This document shows, in pieces, positions 1 to 6,105 of a stretch of 7,444 nt of DNA (position 1 is its first letter; each line of letters begins with the position of its first letter). A model generated the notes under the pieces. It worked only from the letters and a program-made list of their open reading frames with translations. It did not search any database and was not told where the DNA came from. The position numbers were made by a program, and so were the translations under genes. The stretch spans positions 1-7,444 of the forward strand of contig CALPPS020000094.1 of assembly GCA_943325515.2 (NCBI GenBank), given 5' to 3'. Source of the DNA: Flavobacterium psychrophilum (lineage in GTDB: Bacteria; Bacteroidota; Bacteroidia; Flavobacteriales; Flavobacteriaceae).

Positions 1-2
1 AA

Positions 3-926
3 ACCCATTATGTCCCTACGGATGATTTAGGACAAGTGAATCTAACCGTGGGAGAAGGAACTGCCACTACTGGAACGTTTGCTGACATCAATTGGGGGAA
101 TGGTTCATACTATTTAGGCATTGAATTAAGCACAGGCGCAAACTTTGTGGCTATGGGCACTACACAATTGTTGAGCGTGCCTTATGCTTTGTATGCTAAT
201 AGTTCTGGAAACTCTCAATCAGCAACGCCTAACTTAGCAGATGTTTTGGCAGTTAGTAATGTAGCAAATAATTTGCAAATAAAAAACTTGGCAGACCCCA
301 CTGATGCACAAGATGCAGTAACAAAATCATATTCAGATGTACAATTACAAGCACAAGTTACACAACTTCAAGCTCAAATAGAAGCATTACAGAACTATAA
401 TACCACTAATGGCTTCACTCATTATATAGGAGAATTATATGGGGGCGGTATTGTGGTATCTGTATGGAAAACCGCTGATGTAGAACATGGTCTTATAGCT
501 TCCTTGACCAATTTAAGTTCAGGAATTCAATGGACAACTCCAGCGTTTCAATTTATAGAGATTGGACCAACTGCTCAAAGCCCAAGAGATGGATTTGCCA
601 ACACTAACGCAATTGTTGAGCAAGCTGGTGCAGGAACAACTTATGCAGCAGGCTTATGCAAAGCATATAATGCAGGTGGATATACAGACTGGTATTTACC
701 AGCTATTAACGAATTAAAACAATGCTACAATTCGAATCAAATTGTTAACGAAGTTTTAGGTGATATAAATGGTTTTGAATTTTCGGTTTGGGACACTTCC
801 GTCTATTGGAGTTCTACAGAGAATGATAACAACGCTTGGGTAATAGGTTTCGGCAGCGGTGGCAGCACTGTAATTAACGGTAAAAAGTCTAGTGGGTTTG
901 CGGTTCGTGCTGTAAGGAGATTTTAA
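3..926 (+). CDS. DUF1566 / Lcl C-terminal-domain surface protein, 5' end cut by window edge
   Basis: The frame is open to the left edge, so the gene starts outside; the GTG at 36 is not a credible start because the recognisable module already runs upstream of it (THYVPTDDLGQ). About 300 residues are present. First comes a beta-rich module ending in MGTTQLLSVPYALYA (around 155-206), which in Bacteroidota surface proteins follows a signal peptide and a short N-terminal half that would lie before this window. Then comes a linker with the ADPTDAQDAVTKSY motif (294-335), a short glutamine-rich heptad stretch likely to form a coiled coil (342-395), and a C-terminal DUF1566/Lcl-C domain (about 430-923) with GGIV, TDWYLPAINEL, VYWSSTE and the closing RAVRRF. 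This domain has a C-type-lectin-like fold in related proteins and serves as a surface binding module in the Legionella adhesin Lcl. The likely role is a secreted or surface-exposed, possibly oligomeric adhesin; the ligand is unknown. Base composition is higher in GC than the cassette to the right. Confidence 0.85.
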   Translation, partial: THYVPTDDLGQVNLTVGEGTATTGTFADINWGNGSYYLGIELSTGANFVAMGTTQLLSVPYALYANSSGNSQSATPNLADVLAVSNVANNLQIKNLADPTDAQDAVTKSYSDVQLQAQVTQLQAQIEALQNYNTTNGFTHYIGELYGGGIVVSVWKTADVEHGLIASLTNLSSGIQWTTPAFQFIEIGPTAQSPRDGFANTNAIVEQAGAGTTYAAGLCKAYNAGGYTDWYLPAINELKQCYNSNQIVNEVLGDINGFEFSVWDTSVYWSSTENDNNAWVIGFGSGGSTVINGKKSSGFAVRAVRRF

Positions 927-1029
927 CTATCTAAAGATTAAACACAATAAGTTTTTTAAAAAATACAACTATGCAGCCTCTCTACAATCGTTTGCTTTGT
1001 TGCTTTAAGCTGTTCTTGTTAGAAACTAG

Positions 1030-2760
1030 TTGAGCTTTTTCCTTATTTTAGCCAAAAGAAACAGCATTTTTTTGAAAAGATTAAGTAAAACTCTAAGACA
1101 AAATTTTACGACCAATTTATTTTACACCAAAAATGAACGGTGGTGGCTCATTGGCTTTTCGATGCTCATGGCGAGTGGTATTATGATTGAACCACAATTA
1201 ATTTGTGAGGCATTAGTAAAAGGCCAGTTGTCTGATATGTGGTTGTATTGGAGTGCAGTTATTGGGTCAAGTTGTAGTGTGTCGTTTTTTGCACATTTAT
1301 GGCGCAAGGTTCCTGTAAAAACTGAAAATGAATTTTTATTTTTTAGGTATTCGGGCCAGGGAGCTAAAGCACTTCACACTTTTAGAAGTATCTATTTAGG
1401 ACTACTTATCATTCCTTTTCTCATCAGTTTTAGTGTATTGGCTTTTAGCAAAATAGTTTGTTTTATTATAGGTGTCGAACTTCGTGACGCTATAATGTTA
1501 GCCACGCTTCTTCTTGTGTTACTCACTTTTTTCAATAGTTTGAAGTCGCGCCTCAGAATGGATTTTGTTCTTTTTATTATTTTCATGTCGCTTTTTTGTA
1601 TCCTAACAATAAGCTTGTTTAATCATACTGGAGGATTATCGCATTTGGCAACCACAGTGCAATCTTCCAAAATTAATTTTAGTATTATCCCTAGTATAGG
1701 TTCAAAAACCTTTAATGCTTTTTTGGTCTTTATTTTGGTACAATGGTGGTCGGCTTCGATATTGGATTATCCTGATATGAATGGACAAAAGTTAATGGCC
1801 ACCAACTCCAGTAACGACTTGGCAAAAAGTGTTTTCCTGCCTTCTTTAGCTGTTGTTCTTTTTAGGGTAGTGTTATTCACTTTGCCTTTTTTGGCAGTGT
1901 GTTATGGATTTACGAATGGCATTGCTGATAGTGAATTGGCTTTCACCAACTTGTTTGTAAAGATACTTCCCACTTGGATGTTAGCCCTAGTGGTACTCCT
2001 ATTCTTAATCCCGTTTCTATCATTAGCACAAAACATGCAAAACTGGGGTGGTTCGTTATTAATTGAAAACTTTTATAAGCATACCATTAACCCTCATTTA
2101 AGTGATGTCAAGGCTAATAAAATGGGCATTGTGGCCATGATATATATTGTGGTAGTTGCCGGAGTCATTGCCCTATATGCAGAAAATTTAGTGGGTATCA
2201 CTAAATATTTATTTGCTATCACGGCGGGTGTTGGTCCTGTTTTTATGCTGCGCTGGTATTGGTGGCGGATTAATGCTTGGTCGCAGTTATCAGCAATGGT
2301 GACAGCGTTGGTTTACCCTCCTATTCTGGATGCCTTGTTTGAGAACAATGCAGTTGTCAATCGTTTTATCACTAGTATTGAGCACACTTATAACATCGAG
2401 TATTATCCCATTAAAATTGTCATTTTAACCATTACTGTTTGCTTAACTTGGTTAGTGGTTACTTTTCTAACGGCACCCACAGATAGCAAAACATTGGAAA
2501 CCTTTGCTACCACCATAAAACCAGGCGGTTTTTGGAAACCCATTAATAACAGCGGTAGAACATTTTCTAAAATAAGAATTTTGGCTTGGTTACTACAAAC
2601 TGGTAATGGGTTCTTATTGTATTTTATCTTTTGGAATTTCTTAATAGGAAGTTATGTTCTATTTATTGGTTTGTTGCTGTTGTTTGTAATTTGTTTCTTT
2701 GTTTCTTATCAACTTATTCAGAAAGCGAATGCCAATTATGATTTGGAGTTGGGAAAGTAA
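1030..2760 (+). CDS. Sodium:solute symporter (SSS) family transporter, atypical N-terminus
   Basis: This is a 576-residue polytopic inner-membrane protein of the LeuT-fold SSS family. The family hallmarks read in order: WWLIGFSM (residues 38-45) opening the first core helix, LYWSAVIG and FFAHLWRKVPVKTENEF (helix and loop ending near 102), RYSG (106-109), FRSIYLGLL, VQWWSAS (about 237-243), and NWGGSLLIENFYK (338-350) after the helix that normally lines the Na2 site. About a dozen hydrophobic segments follow to the C-terminus. The substrate cannot be read; relatives are often placed in sugar or amino-sugar contexts. Oddities: the membrane helix that normally precedes WWLIGFSM is missing or reduced to SFFLILA, and the only upstream start is a TTG directly after an in-frame TAG (1027-1029). 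The first in-frame ATG lies inside the first core helix. One Na2-site hydroxyl position reads S331-L332 instead of SS/ST, and the glycine-rich PGGGG loop of close relatives is replaced by LDYPDMNGQ. It could be a divergent paralogue or a 5'-damaged gene. The family call is firm; the start is uncertain. Confidence 0.85.
   Translation: MSFFLILAKRNSIFLKRLSKTLRQNFTTNLFYTKNERWWLIGFSMLMASGIMIEPQLICEALVKGQLSDMWLYWSAVIGSSCSVSFFAHLWRKVPVKTENEFLFFRYSGQGAKALHTFRSIYLGLLIIPFLISFSVLAFSKIVCFIIGVELRDAIMLATLLLVLLTFFNSLKSRLRMDFVLFIIFMSLFCILTISLFNHTGGLSHLATTVQSSKINFSIIPSIGSKTFNAFLVFILVQWWSASILDYPDMNGQKLMATNSSNDLAKSVFLPSLAVVLFRVVLFTLPFLAVCYGFTNGIADSELAFTNLFVKILPTWMLALVVLLFLIPFLSLAQNMQNWGGSLLIENFYKHTINPHLSDVKANKMGIVAMIYIVVVAGVIALYAENLVGITKYLFAITAGVGPVFMLRWYWWRINAWSQLSAMVTALVYPPILDALFENNAVVNRFITSIEHTYNIEYYPIKIVILTITVCLTWLVVTFLTAPTDSKTLETFATTIKPGGFWKPINNSGRTFSKIRILAWLLQTGNGFLLYFIFWNFLIGSYVLFIGLLLLFVICFFVSYQLIQKANANYDLELGK
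2711..2739 (+). repeat. Left copy of imperfect direct repeat (symporter tail)
   Basis: These 29 bases match 7416-7444 at 27 positions; the differences are T2715/C7420 and G2727+4 (2731)/A7436. The match extends weakly three bases further left (29 of 32). Here it is coding and translates to LIQKANANY, residues 562-570 of the symporter, six codons before its stop. The other copy reaches the right edge of the window, so the true repeat length is unknown. Confidence 0.9.
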
Positions 2761-2843
2761 TGAAAAATAGAGTTCATTGGCACATTCATAACCTAATTTT
2801 AAAAATGGATTTAAATAGTACATACATTATTTTTCCTAATTAA
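2760..2843 (+). pseudogene. Possible 5' remnant of a translationally coupled gene (27 codons)
   Basis: The final A of the symporter stop forms an ATG (TAATG), the classic overlap for translational coupling. The frame reads MKNRVHWHIHNLILKMDLN and ends with TAA at 2841-2843. The first 15 or so codons look like an ordinary protein start, while the rest runs into AT-rich DNA that overlaps the 3' end of the convergent minus-strand gene. My reading is that an operon partner of the symporter began here and lost its body when the downstream DNA was inserted. A chance short frame cannot be excluded and the product is not recognised. Confidence 0.3.
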
Positions 2844-3341
2844 TTTTATTCCTACACTTTTATATCTAGCAAAGAAATCATTAAATAATTCATGATTAGA
2901 ATCGAAATATTCAGAAGGCATATCTTGTTTAGTTAGTAACTTATCTTCCTCTTTAGTTATTGTTGCGTATTTTAAGTTTTCTATTAAAATAGTTTCAATT
3001 TCTTCAATTGAAGGATTTGTTGGCAACTCGAGTAATTTTTTTGTTATTCTATTTAAAGGCATAATATGTTCTTTTTCAACAATTAATCTGTTTTTACCTT
3101 TCATACTTAACAACTCTACCTCAGTATATTTTTCTAACAATTTTAAAACACCTTCGCTTACATATTCTTTGAAAATTATCTTGCCCCATGCAGCTCTATT
3201 CCCATTTGTAATATAGCCATATTTATAACAGAACCATTGGTCAACAAAATGCCGAAGATGATTTATTACATTGACATTTTTTGTTCTTCTGTGGATAAGT
3301 TCTAACCTAATATGTTCTAATTCTATCTTAAAACTTTCCAT
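2811..3341 (-). CDS. Hypothetical 176-aa protein with HNH-reminiscent residues
   Basis: The protein has no signal peptide or membrane segment and should be cytoplasmic. The N-terminal half (1-80) looks mainly helical and is basic near its start (HRRTKNVNVINHLRHF). The C-terminal half has a spaced set of polar motifs: EKEHIMPLN (89-97), ITKEED (128-133), DMPSEYFD (140-147) and RYKSVGIKLI (159-168). The EH..P element followed by a TKEED element resembles the layout of compact HNH-type nucleases such as those in accessory and defence loci, but no zinc-binding cysteine pairs are seen and I do not recognise the family. The ATG start at 3341 is followed by a plausible polar N-terminus and has only an A-rich leader, normal for this phylum. 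It is convergent with the symporter, and its end overlaps the short remnant frame at 2760-2843. It lies downstream of the hairpin at 3391-3441 and is probably transcribed on its own. Nuclease function is a guess. Confidence 0.7.
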   Translation of the reverse strand: MESFKIELEHIRLELIHRRTKNVNVINHLRHFVDQWFCYKYGYITNGNRAAWGKIIFKEYVSEGVLKLLEKYTEVELLSMKGKNRLIVEKEHIMPLNRITKKLLELPTNPSIEEIETILIENLKYATITKEEDKLLTKQDMPSEYFDSNHELFNDFFARYKSVGIKLIRKNNVCTI

Positions 3342-3390
3342 TTGTAATTTGTTTTTTAATTTTTGATAATAATAATTTTATAGTACAAAT

Positions 3391-3441
3391 TTTAAAAAAA
3401 ATGTCAAACCAAGTTATCATTTGTGAACTCGGTTTGACATT
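3391..3441 (-). terminator. Rho-independent terminator for the minus-strand envelope operon
   Basis: The 16-base arms AATGTCAAACCAAGTT (3400-3415) and AACTCGGTTTGACATT (3426-3441) surround a 10-base loop. The only plus-strand mismatch (A3411 with C3430) becomes a G-U wobble in minus-strand RNA, so the stem is fully paired only in that direction. The run of eight A at 3394-3401 gives the U-tract on the same strand. It lies about 110 bases after the stop of the 571-aa gene and 58 bases before the start of the 176-aa gene, and so separates the two. Confidence 0.85.
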
Positions 3442-3551
3442 AATATTTAAATTCTAAAAAAAGTTTATAAATTTTTAAATTACTGATTCATTTTGTAAAA
3501 AAAAGTATTTATATCGAAATAATTATTATTACTACTTTAAACAAGTATTGT

Positions 3552-5267
3552 TTAATAGTAACTTACATAAGAAACTTTTTTATTAGTCACTCTTAATGTA
3601 AGTTTTTTAGATCTGTCAAGTTTTGAGTAGCAATCCCATCCATATCCATTTTGAAAATTTGTACGTCTTGTTATTTCCCAAACATTCATTGTCATAACTA
3701 ATAAATCTTCAGGCATTCCAACCACCATCTGCCCCTCTAAAGCAAGATCAACATATTTTTTACCATATTTTGAATATAAAATCTCTTTATTTTTATTATC
3801 GATTGTTTTTTGTTTATTATTTGTCTGAAGATAGTCATAATATTCTTTTAAAGTTTGTGAACAATTCTTAGCATTAAAGTCTATTAAATTATTGACATCT
3901 TTTTGATACTGATAATTATCGTTTGCCATTAATAATAACGGATCGACAAAAACGAATTTAAAATCCAACGCATCTAGCCTTGTATCAAATTCTTTAGTTA
4001 TTGATTTAGGGGTGAAATTGTACTCATCATATATACTTGCATAATCTCCCATTTCTTGTGGCATATATTTAAATATAACGGTCGTTCCATTTGTTTCAAT
4101 ACTTAAATTCGCTCCATGACTTAAATTATAATTCGTTTCCTGACTATAATTATTAAACTCAAATCCAATTTCATTACCACTTTCATCTCTTTTTGTTTTA
4201 AGTATGTAAGGTTTTTTCTCAATACTTTTTAGATACGATAAGTCCTTTAACTTATTTGTGAAATATGTAGTATTAAATTTAGTGAAGTTATTCAAAGCTT
4301 GTCTCATTAATTTTGCTTCATCATTAATTCTAATATCTTGATTTTCTTTGTCCCAATAGCGAAATGCAGAATTTTGTAGATTTTTAATTCCTGTTATCGA
4401 ATCAATAATAATAGGATTTGATAGTAATTTATAAATATTTATTGATGATTTATATTTGAATTCAATTGGCTTATGCTTTTCAGTGGAATAGAAATCCTGG
4501 ATGTTTAATTTGTTTTCTTTAGTATTTGATATTGCAGTAGTAACGAATTTTGCTTTTTGCTCGCTTCCTACAATATTAATATCATAAACAACATCATATA
4601 AATATATTTCGTTATCAGGAAATATATTAGAAAAATATCCCTTTAAATATTTTTTTGCATCAGTTTTAATATCTTCTAAATTGAGACTTTCATTTCCATT
4701 TATAACAAAGTCATAATTTTTTTGTTTGTTGCTGATATCTAAGTCAGATTCAGCAAAAACACCATAAGTAGTATCACTATTAATATTTAATTTACATATG
4801 TAAAATATTTCATTGGACTTTTCCGTTACATATTTTGCTACAATAAAATCTGAAAATCTATATTTTTGATAATAAAATTTATTATCGATTGATGTTTCTG
4901 AGTTTATAAATACTATAAAAGGGGCATCTGTAAAATCAAACTGTAAATCAGTATAAACTGTTTCACTTTTGATAACTTGTTTTATTTCTTTCCCTGGTTT
5001 TGTTTTGGTATCAACCATCAAATATTTGGGAAAAGTAACTTTTAATTTGTCAATTTCATTAACATTAAATTTTCTGAATTCTTTAAACATAAGTCTTTCT
5101 TTTGTTGAGACAAATTGTTCGTTGACAATTAAGTAATCATCTGTTCCTATAAAATCATCAGCAATAGACTGATTTTCTATTGATAAATTTGATTGAGAAA
5201 ATATAATTTGATGTGATAGTATTAATATTCCAATCAGAAAAAATTTAAATAATTTCATAATATTCAT
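3552..5267 (-). CDS. Large exported protein with BamE-like C-terminal segment
   Basis: This 571-residue protein starts with a clear Sec signal peptide: MNIMKLFKFF, a hydrophobic core to about residue 22, and a probable cleavage after FSQ (residue 25). The ATG at 5258 (residue 4) is an equally possible start. No lipobox cysteine follows, so the product should be periplasmic or released. Residues 26-490 are mixed alpha/beta, rich in Asn, Lys, Asp and Tyr, and not recognised. Residues 501-571 (YGKKYVDLALEGQMVVGMPEDLL ... TLRVTNKKVSYVSYY) follow the pattern of small BamE/SmpA-like domains: 'G-x-hydrophobic-x-x-GM-x-x-x-x-h', a central W-E-I-T strand, and a closing 'L.....NKKV..V' strand. The usual 'G-P' turn after the first helix reads N-V-W here, so the call is structural resemblance only. 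The gene lies 53 bases downstream of the lipoprotein gene on the same strand and very likely shares its transcript, which ends at the hairpin at 3391-3441. Composition is strongly AT-rich. Function unknown. Confidence 0.85.
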   Translation of the reverse strand: MNIMKLFKFFLIGILILSHQIIFSQSNLSIENQSIADDFIGTDDYLIVNEQFVSTKERLMFKEFRKFNVNEIDKLKVTFPKYLMVDTKTKPGKEIKQVIKSETVYTDLQFDFTDAPFIVFINSETSIDNKFYYQKYRFSDFIVAKYVTEKSNEIFYICKLNINSDTTYGVFAESDLDISNKQKNYDFVINGNESLNLEDIKTDAKKYLKGYFSNIFPDNEIYLYDVVYDINIVGSEQKAKFVTTAISNTKENKLNIQDFYSTEKHKPIEFKYKSSINIYKLLSNPIIIDSITGIKNLQNSAFRYWDKENQDIRINDEAKLMRQALNNFTKFNTTYFTNKLKDLSYLKSIEKKPYILKTKRDESGNEIGFEFNNYSQETNYNLSHGANLSIETNGTTVIFKYMPQEMGDYASIYDEYNFTPKSITKEFDTRLDALDFKFVFVDPLLLMANDNYQYQKDVNNLIDFNAKNCSQTLKEYYDYLQTNNKQKTIDNKNKEILYSKYGKKYVDLALEGQMVVGMPEDLLVMTMNVWEITRRTNFQNGYGWDCYSKLDRSKKLTLRVTNKKVSYVSYY

Positions 5268-5320
5268 TTTGATTTAGTTTTTTAAATAGGATTTTAATTC
5301 TTTGTTTTTAGTTAATACTA

Positions 5321-5950
5321 CTAATCTCTTTTAAACATGATTTTTTTACCTTTAAAATCTAATTGTAATTCTTTTTTATCTTCTGATAATTCAGCTTTAT
5401 AATTTTTTCCGTTTAATGTCAGCTCATTATTGTTGTATGTATATGTTCCATCTTCATTAAATTTTTCTGCTTCAGCGATTGCTATATCTTTTAATGAATC
5501 ATTTTCTTTCCAATCTTTAGCATATCTTTTCTTAAATAATGTAGAATTAAAATTAGTGTTTGCTTCTAACTCAAAAGTGCTATTACCTCCATCTAATTCC
5601 ATTTTATAATCGCTACTTTTCCAACTTCCTAGAATAAGATCAGAAGGTTTGGCTTCTTTATATGATATAATTTTGTTGTCTACAATTAATGTCAAAATAT
5701 CATTTGTTAATTCTTTAATTTCTATTTTGGTAGTTGTATTTCCTTTCTGAGCATTAATAAAATTATCTTTAATTTCATAAGTTATAGATTTGTTTCTTGT
5801 CAAGTTATCCATAACACCATTTTTAAAGAATAGAATTTCTGGTTTATAGGATTCATTTTGTTCAATCCAATATTTATTTTCAATTTTTGATGAATTTGAA
5901 CAAGAATTTAAAGTAATTGATACAATAAATAAACAGATAATTTTTTTCAT
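5321..5950 (-). CDS. Lipoprotein with two lipocalin-like repeats
   Basis: This 209-residue protein begins MKKIICLFIVSITLNSC, a textbook lipoprotein signal with lipobox LNSC and acylated Cys17. The following SNSS has no acidic residue and is compatible with membrane anchoring in the periplasm or outer membrane. The mature part reads as two similar beta-rich units: residues about 26-100 (KYWIEQ ... EILFFKNGVM ... ITYEIKDNFI ... LTLIVDNKIISYKE) and about 105-209 (ILGSWKS ... FNEDGTYTYNNNELTLNGKNYKAEL ... LQLDFKGKKIMFKRD). This is the 'W ... hydrophobic-F-x-x-G ... Y-x-I' spacing common in the lipocalin-like lipoproteins of Bacteroidota. Ligand unknown. It is the first gene of the two-gene minus-strand unit, and its start faces the divergent plus-strand gene across a 155-base spacer. 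It may act with the exported protein encoded next to it. Confidence 0.85.
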   Translation of the reverse strand: MKKIICLFIVSITLNSCSNSSKIENKYWIEQNESYKPEILFFKNGVMDNLTRNKSITYEIKDNFINAQKGNTTTKIEIKELTNDILTLIVDNKIISYKEAKPSDLILGSWKSSDYKMELDGGNSTFELEANTNFNSTLFKKRYAKDWKENDSLKDIAIAEAEKFNEDGTYTYNNNELTLNGKNYKAELSEDKKELQLDFKGKKIMFKRD

Positions 5951-6105
5951 TTTTTTAAGTTAAAGTTGATATTTTTTATTTCTAAATATTATTTGCAACA
6001 ATATTATTCATAATAAATCTTTAATATTGCTCATATTGTGTTCACTTAAATATTTTGTACTTTCAATATGGGAGATATTTATAATTTTGAATTTCATTAC
6101 TATTT
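5951..6105. promoter_or_regulatory. Divergent promoter region with four CAATAT half-sites
   Basis: This spacer separates the lipoprotein start from the divergent plus-strand gene and must hold both promoters. It contains CAATATTA (5999-6006) mirrored by TAATATTG (6022-6029), then CATATTG (6032-6038) mirrored by CAATATG (6064-6070). Four CAATAT hexamers thus lie in 71 bases, in the order forward, reverse, reverse, forward. A weak Bacteroidota-type plus-strand promoter may be TTG at 6036-6038, 19 bases, then TACTTTCA at 6058-6065, against the consensus TAnnTTTG; this would overlap the third and fourth hexamers. AT-rich DNA makes chance matches possible. Confidence 0.4.

Noticed and set aside
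950..967. T-run followed by A-run after the DUF1566 gene as a terminator
   Set aside because: The stem would consist only of A-T pairs with no loop and no GC core, so it is not a credible terminator.
1122..1307. Minus-strand open frame of 61 codons inside the symporter
   Set aside because: It lies wholly within a well-supported plus-strand membrane protein gene and shows no recognisable protein features; a shadow frame.
1392..1586. Minus-strand open frame of 64 codons inside the symporter
   Set aside because: Same reason: antisense to conserved transmembrane segments, with a composition that mirrors hydrophobic codons.
2711..2739. tRNA-type attachment site
   Set aside because: The repeat is a protein-coding tail; no tRNA gene or cloverleaf is seen at either copy.
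3400..3441. The strong hairpin as a plus-strand terminator or bidirectional terminator
   Set aside because: There is no plus-strand gene upstream of it in this part, no T-run follows on the plus strand, and the single mismatch pairs only in minus-strand RNA.
5990..6010. Minus-strand promoter box from CAACAATA (reverse TATTGTTG) for the lipoprotein
   Set aside because: It matches the TAnnTTTG box with one mismatch, but no TTG lies at the expected distance upstream, so support is too weak.
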